From Acidobacteriota bacterium (GTDB taxonomy: Bacteria; Acidobacteriota; Terriglobia; Acidiferrales; UBA7541), in contig QHYU01000140.1 in NCBI GenBank assembly GCA_003224235.1, positions 1-64,000 of the forward strand: a stretch of DNA of 64,000 nucleotides, in the 5' to 3' direction. Under the pieces are notes generated by a model. It did no database searches and had not been told where the DNA came from. It saw only the letters and a program-made list of their open reading frames with translations. Of this stretch, positions 17,105-28,433 are shown one piece after another. Each line of letters starts with the position of its first letter. Within the stretch, counting starts at the first letter, position 1. The translations under genes were made by a program, and so were the position numbers.

Positions 17105-17200
17105 CGCTTCCCAGTCTACCTGCCCTGCGAAACTCCGTCAAGGAAATTAGCTCGCTTCGTGTGCACGTCCCGTTACAATACTCTGGAACCCCTGACCGGA

Positions 17201-20068
17201 ATGCGGCGCGCTGGCCAAACTCGCTTTTTCTTCGCTCTGGCGGCTCTCCTGCTGTGGCTGGCGCCCGCGTCGGCGCAGTCCCCAGCTCCGCAGAATTCCC
17301 CTGCCGGCACATCAAAGACGAGAGCAGACCCTCGAAGAGCGAAAAAAGCTTATCAGAAGGGTTTGCGAGCCGAGCAGGCCGAGGATTGGCGCGCCGCGTT
17401 TGACGCCTACTCAGAAGCCGCGGCCTACTCGCCTGGCGACACTGACCTGGTCCTGCGGCGCGAGGCGGCACGCTTCCGGATAGTGCAGCAGCACACGGAC
17501 CGTGCCGAGCGAGAAGCCCTGGCCGGAAGGATGGAGCACGCCCGCGAGGAACTCCGCGCCGCGTTGCAGCTCGACCCAGGCTTCTCGGTGGCGCGCGAAC
17601 GCCTGGCGCAGTTTTCGCCACCAGAGCCGCCGCAAGCGAAGCTGACCCCTTCGCCACTTCCGGGCGGCTCTGAGGCCGAAGCCCCCGTGCAGCTCCAGCC
17701 GCAAGCTGGTACCCGCGACTTCAATCATCGCGGCGACGTCCGCACGGCTTATGAGGACATAGCGCGCCAGTTCGGTGTTGTCGCCTCGTTCGACCCCGAT
17801 CTGCCCGGGCGGCCGGTCCATTTCCGGATAAGGGGCGTGGACTTTGCCACCGCGATGACGGTACTCGGCCAGGAGACCAGAACGTTCTGGAAGGCGCTCG
17901 ACGCTCACGCGTTTTTCGTGGCGGAGAACACTCCCGCCAAGCGGCGCGAGTACGCCCCGGTGATCGTGCGGACGATGCTGCTGTCTGCCGCGACCACGCC
18001 GGAGGGAATGACGGAAACGGTCCGACTGTTGCGCGAGATTGTCGGCATCACCCACGCCGAGCTGGACACGCGCACTCGCACCCTTACCCTGCGCGACTCC
18101 CCCGAAAACGTGGCACTGGCTGTGGCTCTCCTTCAGGAGATCGAACGGGCCCGCGGCGAGCTCATGCTCGAGATCGAAATCCTGGAAGTGGACCGGAACA
18201 TGGCTCGCCAGCTCGGCATCACACCGCCTTCCACCGCACAGGTGATTACCTTCAGCCCCACAGATGTGCGGGCGTTGCGGCAGGCACGGACCACCTCGGA
18301 ACTGCTGGCTATCATCCAGCGCATCTTCGGCACCACGCTGCCACCGCTGATAGCCTTCGGCGGCGGCCAAACAACTTTCTTAGCCACCCTACCCGGCGCG
18401 GCCTCAACTTTCTCAAAAACCCTCAACCTGGTTCGCAGCGGGCGGCGCGTGCTGTTGCGCGCCGAAGAGGGACAGCCGGCCACGTTCTTTGTCGGGGAGC
18501 GTTTTCCCATTGCTCTGGGCGTGCTGGGACCCAGCTTTCTTCCGCCCGCGGCCGGAGCACCCTCGAGCCAGCTCGTCTTTCCCCGAGCCGACTTTCCCAC
18601 CGGCACGAGCCCGGTGGCGGTGGTGGCAGCCAGTTTCAGGACCGGCAATTCCCAACAACTCGACCTCGCCGTGGCTAACAAAACTTCCAACAACGTCTCC
18701 ATCCTGCTGGGCAAACCCGACGGCTCATTCGGAACAAAGACCGACTTCTCCACCGGTGCGACCCCTGTGGCCCTCGTCGCCGGCGATTTCAATGCCGACG
18801 GCAAGCTCGACCTGGCAATCGTCAATCAAGTCGACAAGACGGTCTCCCTCCTGTTGGGACAGGGCGATGGCACGTTCAAGCCGGTGAGCGGAACGCTGCC
18901 TCAGACGGGCAACGGGCCCAGCGCAATCGTCGCCGGCGATTTCAATGCCGACGGCAAGCTGGACCTGGCGGTTGTGAACCAGACAGACAGTACCGTTTCG
19001 ATCTTTCTCGGTAATGGTGACGGGACATTTAAGGCCCGAACAGACATTCCGACCGGCTCCAGTCCGACGGCCCTGGCCGCCAGCGATTTCAATGGCGATG
19101 GCAAGCTGGACTTGGCTGTCGTCAACAAGAATGCCAATACGGTTTCGGTCCTATTAGGCAAGGGCGACGGCACCTTCAACGCAAAGACTGACTTTCCAAC
19201 AGGGAAGGGCCCCGTCGCCATCACTACCGCCGATTTCAACCGCGACGGTCGGGCCGATCTGGCCGTTGCTGATCAGGCCGCCAACACCGTCTCCATCCTG
19301 CTCGGCAAGGGGGACGGCACCTTCAATGCCAAAAACGACTTCAGTACTGGCACGAGTCCCGTCGCGTTGGTTGCCGCGGACTTCAACCTGGACGGCCGGC
19401 TGGACCTGGTGGTTGCTAATCAGGGATCAAATACGATCTCCATCCTGCTGGGCAACGGCGACGGCACCATCGGCCTGCGCGCCGACGTTAACACCGGAAA
19501 CAGCCCCAGCGCTCTCGCGACGGCTGACTTCAATCAAGACAACCGGCCCGACGTAGCCATCATCAACCAGGCAGATAACACCGTTTCCGTGATCTTGAAC
19601 ACGACGACCTTTACTGCCCCAAGCGGCATACCGCAAACTGCATTTCCGGGCGCCGAATACGAAGAGATCGGGCTGAAGGTCCGCGCCACACCGCGAATGC
19701 ACGTTAATAACGAAGTCACGCTTCAGTTGGAATTTGAAATCCGAAGCCTGTCCGGCACGGCAGTCAATGGTATCCCCGTGATTAGCAACCGTACAGTCCA
19801 GCAGACCGTGCGCCTGCGTGAAAACGAACCCGCGGTGCTCTCCGGGATTATCGAGCAAACCGAAACGCGAACCATCTCCGGGTCACCGGGATTCGCCCGC
19901 CTCCCCGGCGTGGGCTATTTGGGCGGGGTACGCAACACTGAGGTACGGGAGACCGAGCTGCTCATCGTCATCACGCCCCGGGCACTGCGCTTGCCATCGC
20001 AGACCCGCCGATCGATCTACGCAGGCCGCGGAGAACCCTCTCCTGGCGGCGCCCGGCCACCCCAGTAG
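17201..20068 (+). CDS. Secretin-like protein carrying a seven-repeat FG-GAP/VCBS propeller
   Basis: The protein has 955 residues from ATG 17201: signal peptide (1-26), TPR-like region (about 35-110), an STN/N0-like domain near 174-245, a NolW-like ring domain near 250-318, and then the secretin barrel (GELMLEIEILEVDRN onward). After VGERFPIALGV a block at about residues 460-803 holds seven repeats of about 49 residues with DFNxDGKLDLAVV cores, expected to form a calcium-binding seven-bladed propeller. The barrel resumes with EYEEIGLKVRATPRMHVNNEVTLQLEFEI and ends ETELLIVITPRAL. It would be an outer-membrane secretin or PilQ/GspD relative with a large loop domain. No other secretion genes are adjacent. 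Confidence 0.87.
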   Translation: MRRAGQTRFFFALAALLLWLAPASAQSPAPQNSPAGTSKTRADPRRAKKAYQKGLRAEQAEDWRAAFDAYSEAAAYSPGDTDLVLRREAARFRIVQQHTDRAEREALAGRMEHAREELRAALQLDPGFSVARERLAQFSPPEPPQAKLTPSPLPGGSEAEAPVQLQPQAGTRDFNHRGDVRTAYEDIARQFGVVASFDPDLPGRPVHFRIRGVDFATAMTVLGQETRTFWKALDAHAFFVAENTPAKRREYAPVIVRTMLLSAATTPEGMTETVRLLREIVGITHAELDTRTRTLTLRDSPENVALAVALLQEIERARGELMLEIEILEVDRNMARQLGITPPSTAQVITFSPTDVRALRQARTTSELLAIIQRIFGTTLPPLIAFGGGQTTFLATLPGAASTFSKTLNLVRSGRRVLLRAEEGQPATFFVGERFPIALGVLGPSFLPPAAGAPSSQLVFPRADFPTGTSPVAVVAASFRTGNSQQLDLAVANKTSNNVSILLGKPDGSFGTKTDFSTGATPVALVAGDFNADGKLDLAIVNQVDKTVSLLLGQGDGTFKPVSGTLPQTGNGPSAIVAGDFNADGKLDLAVVNQTDSTVSIFLGNGDGTFKARTDIPTGSSPTALAASDFNGDGKLDLAVVNKNANTVSVLLGKGDGTFNAKTDFPTGKGPVAITTADFNRDGRADLAVADQAANTVSILLGKGDGTFNAKNDFSTGTSPVALVAADFNLDGRLDLVVANQGSNTISILLGNGDGTIGLRADVNTGNSPSALATADFNQDNRPDVAIINQADNTVSVILNTTTFTAPSGIPQTAFPGAEYEEIGLKVRATPRMHVNNEVTLQLEFEIRSLSGTAVNGIPVISNRTVQQTVRLRENEPAVLSGIIEQTETRTISGSPGFARLPGVGYLGGVRNTEVRETELLIVITPRALRLPSQTRRSIYAGRGEPSPGGARPPQ

Positions 20069-20248
20069 CGTCGTAACTTCTCCGTGCCCGCACTCGAAAA
20101 ACTGGGGCGCCACGTACCCCGACGACTTTTGCGCCCGCCCAGTAGTGGCAAGATGTCAGGGAGCAGGGGCGACGGAGGAATCTCTCCGAAAAAATCCATC
20201 GCAGAGCAGATTCTGGCGAGCTGAGACACCCGCGCGTGGGGAATCGCC

Positions 20249-21223
20249 TTACGGCTCGGCGTCGAGGACGACGACGGGCTGGTAGGTGCGCGGCACAATG
20301 GCTTCGGCGATGGCGATGAGCTTCTCCTGCTGGCTATAGACGCGCAGCCGCGCCGGCCGCCAGTCGCCGGAATCGAGCACGGCTGGAGCCCCCTGCGCGG
20401 TCGAGACGCGGCCCGGCTGGATCTGAGCGATCGCGACGTTGAATCGAGTACCGTGCCGCACGCGCCGCTCGACGATCGGGAGCACGGTGACGCGCGGCAG
20501 GTCGGTTAAGAGCCGCTCGAGCGGAAGCACCCACTCGGCGAGCCCGGCATTTCTTGCCTCCTGCTCGAGTTCTTCCAATGTGACCGCCTGATCGAGGGTA
20601 AACTCGCCCACGGCGGTGCGCGTGATCTCAGCCAAATGCGCGGCGCAGCCAACCGCTGCTCCCATTTCGTGCGCGATTGAGCGAATGTAGGTGCCTGAGG
20701 CGCACTCAATCTCAAATCGCGCAAACGAGCCTTCCACCCCGGTCAAACGCAACTCATACACTTCCACTTCGACGGGTTTCAATGTGATCGGCTTTTTCTT
20801 GCGGGCCAGTTCGTGGGCCGGGCGACCGTGAATTTTCTTGGCCGAAAAAGGGGGAGGCATCTGTGAGAAACGCCCCACAAATCGCGCAGCTACTCGCTCG
20901 ATCTCGTCGCGACGGAGTTCCGGCGCGGTGTCCGGTCCGAGCGGCTCCCCATCGGCGTCATAGGTGTCGGTCGAGAAGCCGAAGCGCACCGCGCAGGCGT
21001 AGCGCTTGCGCCGACCGGCATAGAATTGTGCCAGCCGCGTGGCCCGGCCCAGCAGAAGCACCAGCACACCTGTCCCTAGCGGATCGAGCGTGCCCAGATG
21101 TCCGATCTGACGGAACCCAGCGATGTGGCGAACGGCTTCGACAACATCGTGTGAGGTTTTGCCTCGCGGCTTGTTGATCACCAGGGCGCCGTCGAACGGC
21201 GCCAGTTGTGGCTTGCGCGGCAC
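20249..21223 (-). CDS. truB: tRNA pseudouridine-55 synthase
   Basis: The protein has 324 residues, full length. It begins DGALVINKPRGKTSHDVV and carries the catalytic-Asp motif GHLGTLDPLGTGVL and the KRYACAVRFG strand of TruB. The C-terminal PUA-like part is present. It modifies U55 in the T-loop of all elongator tRNAs. It is the last gene of the rimP-nusA-infB-ylxP-rbfA-truB operon, starting 42 bp after rbfA. Confidence 0.96.
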   Translation of the reverse strand: MPRKPQLAPFDGALVINKPRGKTSHDVVEAVRHIAGFRQIGHLGTLDPLGTGVLVLLLGRATRLAQFYAGRRKRYACAVRFGFSTDTYDADGEPLGPDTAPELRRDEIERVAARFVGRFSQMPPPFSAKKIHGRPAHELARKKKPITLKPVEVEVYELRLTGVEGSFARFEIECASGTYIRSIAHEMGAAVGCAAHLAEITRTAVGEFTLDQAVTLEELEQEARNAGLAEWVLPLERLLTDLPRVTVLPIVERRVRHGTRFNVAIAQIQPGRVSTAQGAPAVLDSGDWRPARLRVYSQQEKLIAIAEAIVPRTYQPVVVLDAEP

Positions 21224-21265
21224 GGGAGAAAGTTTCGGCGTTCGCGTCCCTGGGCTTGGCCAGCT

Positions 21266-21622
21266 TCAGTCCGTTTTCTTGGTTTGGCGCAGAAGCTCTT
21301 CAATCCGCTGCCCGTACTCCTCGGTGTGGTCCAGCACGAAGTGAACCTCTGGGGCGCGGCGCATTTGCAACCGCTCGGTCAACTCGTGCCGGACGTAACC
21401 CGCAGCGGCAGCCAAGCCTTGGAGCGTGGAGGTCTGCTCAGCCTGAGTGCCCATCACGCTGACATAGATGCGGGCCTGTTTCAGGTCCGCCGAGACGCGT
21501 ACTTCGGTCACCGTCACCAGTCCGGCTAGGCGAGGATCTTTCAGCTCGCCGGCCAGCATAGCGCTGACCTCGTGCCGGATTTCTTCGGCGACCCGCTCGT
21601 GGCGATGGCCTGCCACGGTCAT
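21266..21622 (-). CDS. rbfA: Ribosome-binding factor A
   Basis: The protein has 118 residues. VAEEIRHEVSAMLAGELKDPRLAGLVTVTEV, with DPR after the first helices, and the ARIYVSVMG strand are RbfA signatures. It binds the 30S subunit during 16S rRNA maturation and cold adaptation. In the canonical position between DUF503 and truB. Confidence 0.95.
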   Translation of the reverse strand: MTVAGHRHERVAEEIRHEVSAMLAGELKDPRLAGLVTVTEVRVSADLKQARIYVSVMGTQAEQTSTLQGLAAAAGYVRHELTERLQMRRAPEVHFVLDHTEEYGQRIEELLRQTKKTD

Positions 21623-21670
21623 GTGTTGTGGTTCACTTTCCGCACCAGCATCAGCGCTGGTGGCCAGTCC

Positions 21671-21952
21671 TCAAAGCAGTTCGATCTCGTGTCCGATCAA
21701 GTCGCGACCCAGCAGCCGCTCGGACTCGGCAAACACCGCTTGCAGGGATTGTTCGAGATGCGCTGCGTCGCCCGAGAGGCTTACTACTCCCACCACCGAC
21801 CGCTGCCACAGCTCCTGATGATCGAGTTCGGCGACGGCCACGTTGAACTGCCCGCGCAGGCGGTCTTTCAGGCTGCGGATCACCTGCCGTTTGTCCTTCA
21901 GGGAATGGGCATCGGGGATGTGAATTTCCAGGGTGAGGAGTCCGATCGGCAC
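21671..21952 (-). CDS. DUF503 (YlxP-like) protein
   Basis: A 93-residue protein opening IGLLTLEIHIPDAHSLKDKRQVIRSLKDRLRGQFNVAVAEL, the DUF503 signature. The family is almost always found between infB and rbfA, as here, and is thought to help ribosome maturation or translation; no precise activity can be given from sequence. Confidence 0.93.
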   Translation of the reverse strand: MPIGLLTLEIHIPDAHSLKDKRQVIRSLKDRLRGQFNVAVAELDHQELWQRSVVGVVSLSGDAAHLEQSLQAVFAESERLLGRDLIGHEIELL

Positions 21953-21989
21953 GTCTGCCCTCCGGCCCGCAGGTAGGGGCGGACTGAAC

Positions 21990-24785
<2,796 letters not shown>

Positions 24786-24797
24786 CCACCTGGCGAC

Positions 24798-26516
24798 TTA
24801 TTCTTCTTCCTTTCGCGGCTCAGCGGGTTCCGCGGTCTCGTCAGCGGCGTGGACGTCGTGCGCGGCTTCCACTGCGGCTTCGCGTGGTGTCTCCGACGGC
24901 TCCGCGCCAGCTTCTGCCGCCAATTGTTGCTGTGCTTCCTCCACGGACGCAGCGGCCTCAACGCTTTCCTCCCCCGCCTCCCCAGCCGACTGCTCGGGAG
25001 CCTCAGCCAATTCAGCGTCGCCAGCCGGGGCTGCGCTGCTGGCTGCCTCGGCGGGTTCCGCAGTCTCCGACGGTTCCGCGCCAGCTTCTGCCGCCAATTG
25101 TTGCTGTGCCTCCTCCACGGACGCAGCGGCCTCGACGCTTTCCTCCCCCGCCTCCCCAGCCGACTGCTCGGGAGCCTCAGCCAATTCAGCGTCGCCGGCC
25201 GGGGCTGCGCTGCTGGCTGCCTCAGCGCCCTCACTGGATACTGCTGGCTGAGCTTCGGGCGCCTCGAAGTAACTCCGCACTGACTGCTGGATCTTTTCGA
25301 CCATCTTTTCGCCGATGCCCGGAATTTCCATCAACTGCTCAGGGGTCATATCAGCTAGCTTTTCGATCGAAGAGATGCCGTGCGCTTCGATTTTCTCGAT
25401 GGTCTTTGGCCCGACGCCCTTCAGCTCCGAGAGCGGCGTGCCGGGAGCGGTCAGCGCGGCCATTTGCGCTTCAATCTCCTGCCGCTTCTCTTCCTCGCTC
25501 TTGATGTCGATGTTCCACCCGATCAGCTTGCTGGCTAGGCGCACATTCTGCCCCTTCTTGCCAATGGCCAGCGACAACTGCGTATCCTCGACGATCACCT
25601 CTAGGTGCCGCGTCTCGGGATCGACGATTTGCACGCGGGTGACCTTGGCGGGGCTCAGCGCCTTCTGCGCGAAGGTGACGGTGTCCTCGTTGAACGGGAT
25701 GATGTCGATCTTCTCGCCCCGCAATTCGCGGATGATCGACTGCACGCGCATGCCCTTCATCCCCACGCAGGCGCCGACCGGATCCACGTCCTTGTCGCGG
25801 CTCTGCACGGCGATCTTGGTCCGCTCGCCGGCTTCCCGGGCCGCCGCGCGGATCTGTACGGTGCCATCGTAGATTTCCGGGACTTCCATCTCGAACAGCC
25901 GCTGCACCAGCATGGGATCGGCGCGCGACACGATCACCTGGGGGCCTTTCGACGCGCGCTCAACCGCGCGGATCACGACGCGCAGCCGGTCGCCCAAGTT
26001 GTAGGTTTCCAGTCTCGACTGCTCGCGCTTGGGCAAGCGCGCCTCGGTGCGACCCAAGTCCACGATCACGTCCGGGCCTTCGACGCGCTTCACGATGCAG
26101 TTCACCAGCTCGCCCACCCGGCCGTTAAACTCGTTGAAGATGGTGTCGCGCTCGGCCTCGCGCACCTTCTGCATGATCACCTGTTTGGCCGTCTGCGCAG
26201 CGATCCGGCCTAGCACGTCAGTGGGCCTGGCAATCAGAACTTCACCGCCCACCTCCACTGCGGGATTGATCTTGCGGCCCTCAGCTAGGCTCACCTCGCG
26301 TTTCGGGTCGGTCACCTCATCGACCACCGCCCGCACCGCATACACGTCCACCTGGCCGGTCTCCGGGTTGAACTTTGAGCGCATATCCTCTTCGGTCTTG
26401 TAATACTTCCGCGCGGCGACCGCCATGGCGTCTTCAATCGCCGCCACGATGATTTCCGGCTCGATATGCTTTTCCCGGCTGATCTGCTCAATCGCTTGGT
26501 AAAGCAGACTGGCCAT
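24798..26516 (-). CDS. nusA: Transcription termination/antitermination protein NusA
   Basis: The protein has 572 residues: the N-terminal RNA-polymerase-binding domain, S1 and two KH domains (core through about residue 350), a helix-hairpin-helix segment (SELKGVGPKTIEKIEAHGI and LMEIPGIGEKMVEKI) and an acidic, low-complexity tail of about 150 residues. The tail includes a 58-residue tandem duplication (see separate entry). The E. coli protein is 495 residues, with two acidic repeats instead. It lies 12 bp after rimP and 12 bp before infB. Autoregulation through the leader attenuator at 27199-27243 is an inference. Confidence 0.96.
   Translation of the reverse strand: MASLLYQAIEQISREKHIEPEIIVAAIEDAMAVAARKYYKTEEDMRSKFNPETGQVDVYAVRAVVDEVTDPKREVSLAEGRKINPAVEVGGEVLIARPTDVLGRIAAQTAKQVIMQKVREAERDTIFNEFNGRVGELVNCIVKRVEGPDVIVDLGRTEARLPKREQSRLETYNLGDRLRVVIRAVERASKGPQVIVSRADPMLVQRLFEMEVPEIYDGTVQIRAAAREAGERTKIAVQSRDKDVDPVGACVGMKGMRVQSIIRELRGEKIDIIPFNEDTVTFAQKALSPAKVTRVQIVDPETRHLEVIVEDTQLSLAIGKKGQNVRLASKLIGWNIDIKSEEEKRQEIEAQMAALTAPGTPLSELKGVGPKTIEKIEAHGISSIEKLADMTPEQLMEIPGIGEKMVEKIQQSVRSYFEAPEAQPAVSSEGAEAASSAAPAGDAELAEAPEQSAGEAGEESVEAAASVEEAQQQLAAEAGAEPSETAEPAEAASSAAPAGDAELAEAPEQSAGEAGEESVEAAASVEEAQQQLAAEAGAEPSETPREAAVEAAHDVHAADETAEPAEPRKEEE
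24891..25223 (-). repeat. Tandem 174-bp duplication in the nusA tail
   Basis: The segment starting at 24891 recurs starting at 25065 with a shift of exactly 174 bp (58 codons), and the two copies differ at only a few bases. The encoded unit is rich in Ala, Glu and Gly (AGDAELAEAPEQSAGEAG). The small number of differences points to a recent duplication, or ongoing expansion by slipped replication. Confidence 0.9.
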
Positions 26517-26528
26517 TGTTCCTCACCC

Positions 26529-27026
26529 CTAAAACTCCACTACCAGATTTGCCTTGCGGATCGCCGCAAAAGGCACTTCGACGATTTCCTGCTCGCGACC
26601 CTTCACGGCGATCTTCACGATGCCGTCGGCGTGGCCCGCCAGCCGACCCTCGAAGAACTTCAAATCCCTCACAGGCTCGCTGGTCCAAATCTTCGCCAGC
26701 CGCCCGACAAACCGCTCGTAGTCGGCCGGCTTGATGAGCTTGCGGTCCAGGCCCGGCGAGCTAATCTCCAAAATGTACTGCGGCCCCGGCACCAGGTCCT
26801 CGACGTCGAGGATCACGCTCAACTGCTCGCTGATCCGCTCGCAGTCGCGGTGGCTGATGCCCGACACCGCCGACCCGGCCGGGATCTGGCTCGTGGGCCC
26901 CGGAGGCCGGTCGATGTACACTCGCAGGAAGCGTTGCTTGCCGACTTTCCATTCGACATCAACAACTTCCACGCCCTCCGAGCGCGCCACGCGCTCAGCA
27001 GCCTCGCGAATCCGCTCCAGGTCCAT
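26529..27026 (-). CDS. rimP: Ribosome maturation factor RimP
   Basis: The protein has 165 residues from ATG 27026. VEVVDVEWKVGKQRFLRVYIDRP, CERISEQLSVILD and YILEISSPGLDRKL are RimP signatures. It takes part in early 30S assembly. It is the first gene of the nus/infB operon. The frame extends upstream to 27140, but RimP homology begins at MDLERIREAAERV. Confidence 0.95.
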   Translation of the reverse strand: MDLERIREAAERVARSEGVEVVDVEWKVGKQRFLRVYIDRPPGPTSQIPAGSAVSGISHRDCERISEQLSVILDVEDLVPGPQYILEISSPGLDRKLIKPADYERFVGRLAKIWTSEPVRDLKFFEGRLAGHADGIVKIAVKGREQEIVEVPFAAIRKANLVVEF

Positions 27027-27198
27027 TTTCCCAGTGCCACTATGACAGGTCCGCTCGCCTGTTCCGGCAGGCCCGGACGCCAGCCATGTGCAGCAGAGGG
27101 CTTTCGCGACTTGAGCATGCTCCGCGGGGAACGCCACCACTTAGCCCACGCTCCGATACCCCTACTGCTGCCCCGGTTCGAGATCCTTCCCGGCCAAC

Positions 27199-27243
27199 AA
27201 AAAAGTGGGCTCACGCCCACTGAAACTTGCGTCCGGTTTCAGA
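27199..27243 (-). terminator. Leader hairpin pair and intrinsic terminator of the rimP operon
   Basis: On the minus strand the RNA would first form CTGAAAC-loop-GTTTCAG (27243 leftward), then AGTGGGC-GTGA-GCCCACT followed by six T residues (27221-27199). The two stems share the AG junction, so they stack or compete. The terminator lies just downstream of a promoter at 27252-27280 and about 170 bp before the rimP ATG. That arrangement suits an attenuator; it would also end read-through from the skp gene. Confidence 0.65.
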
Positions 27244-27251
27244 GCCAACTC

Positions 27252-27280
27252 AGTATAGCTCCAGGGTGGCCCAAAAGCAA
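27252..27280 (-). promoter_or_regulatory. Promoter of the rimP-nusA-infB operon
   Basis: TTGCTT (27280-27275), a 17-bp spacer and TATACT (27257-27252) on the minus strand. The -10 is five of six to consensus. The start near 27245 puts the two leader hairpins at the very 5' end of the transcript. Confidence 0.55.
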
Positions 27281-27562
27281 GCGGGATGTCCACCCTGTCC
27301 ACCGCGTGGTAGCCAGAAAGGGAGCAGACGAAAAACTGTATTGGTTCGGAGGGAATTAAGAAGAGCCCTTACCGGCCCGCTGCTTTTCCTGCCAGGGGTG
27401 CAGGCCCGTCCACGCTGAAGCGTGTTCTGATAGAGGCTTGGCCAGTCGCCTGAGAGCAATGGGTCTTTCCGCCGGAAGCGGCGGGCCCACTCCTTTCACG
27501 AGGAATGGGCCTTGCTTGGCCGTCGAGCGTGCAGCGTGCATCAGCGCGCTGTCAATGTTGCC

Positions 27563-28195
27563 CTACTTTGACGGCGGCTTTGGCGCCGGCTTCGGAGCGG
27601 CGGGCTGCCGCGGCGTCGCCGACGCCGGCGGGCCGCCCTTGACGGGGTACGCCTGGTCGTAAAGTCGAATGATGTCTTGCGTGACGTCCACCTGGCTGGA
27701 AGCGTACAGCACTGGGGTGCTCTGCGCGGAAGTATCCAGCACAAGCGAGTAGCCGTTTTCGCGCGAGTAGCGATCGAGCACATCGAGCAGCTTCCGACCG
27801 ATACGGTCGAAAACTTCGCCCTGGGCCGTGTTCACTTCCTCCTCGAGCTCCTGCTGCTTGCGCTGGAGTTGCCGTGCTAGCTTCTCACCATCGCGAGTCA
27901 GCCGCGTCTTCTCCTCATCGCTCAAAGTTCGCGCGCCAGCGCTCAACCGGCTTCGCACATCTTCGATCTGCTTGTTGAGGTTTTCCAACTCGTTCTGCCG
28001 GGGCGAAAACTGCGACTGCAGCTCCGCCGAGGCTTGCTTGCCTTCTGAGGTGCTGACGATGGCCTGCCGCACGTTCAGAACGCCGGTTTTCGTCGGAGGG
28101 GCCGCCGGGGCGCTCCCCCCGCCCTGTGTCCACGCCGCCATCACCGCGACGAGCAGAACAGTTACCAGGGCGATCGCTCGATAATAGTCTTTCAT
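27563..28195 (-). CDS. Skp/OmpH-family periplasmic chaperone
   Basis: The protein has 210 residues with a signal peptide (MKDYYRAIALVTVLLVAVMAAW) and a long charged coiled-coil core (about residues 55-125, LENLNKQIEDVRSRLSAGAR to QRKQQELEEEVNTAQGEV), then YSLVLDTSAQSTPVLYAS, the family's C-terminal strand, and a Pro-rich tail. It would hold unfolded outer-membrane proteins for BamA, encoded 5 kb upstream on the same strand. Between them lies the large lipoprotein gene. Confidence 0.88.
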   Translation of the reverse strand: MKDYYRAIALVTVLLVAVMAAWTQGGGSAPAAPPTKTGVLNVRQAIVSTSEGKQASAELQSQFSPRQNELENLNKQIEDVRSRLSAGARTLSDEEKTRLTRDGEKLARQLQRKQQELEEEVNTAQGEVFDRIGRKLLDVLDRYSRENGYSLVLDTSAQSTPVLYASSQVDVTQDIIRLYDQAYPVKGGPPASATPRQPAAPKPAPKPPSK

Positions 28196-28433
28196 TCTCG
28201 CTCCTTATGCCAAAACTCCGTAGAGCACAAATCGCACATTATAGCAGCGCTTTTTCCTCAGGGGAATACGCAACGGTCTCGGCGAGCCAGCAATTACCGG
28301 GTGCGCCTTGGTCAGCCCAGCGCTGTTGCCAAATCCACTGCCTAAGTACCAGGCGGCTAGAGGGATGAGGCTAACCGGCGCACCAAAGATTTTTTCTCCC
28401 TCTACTTTTTCTTCCTCGTCATCCCTGTGGCTC

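Larger units (their letters stand above)
27027..27562. other. Long leader between skp and rimP
   Basis: 536 bp with no gene I can support. It holds the operon promoter (27252-27280), the attenuator-like terminator (27199-27243) and a strong perfect-stem hairpin at 27484-27511 (arms GGCCCA/TGGGCC extended by TCCT/AGGA with one mismatch, loop TTCACG) shortly after the skp stop. That hairpin lacks a T-run and may stabilise or process the skp transcript. The stretch 27027-27190 is unassigned. Confidence 0.5.
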
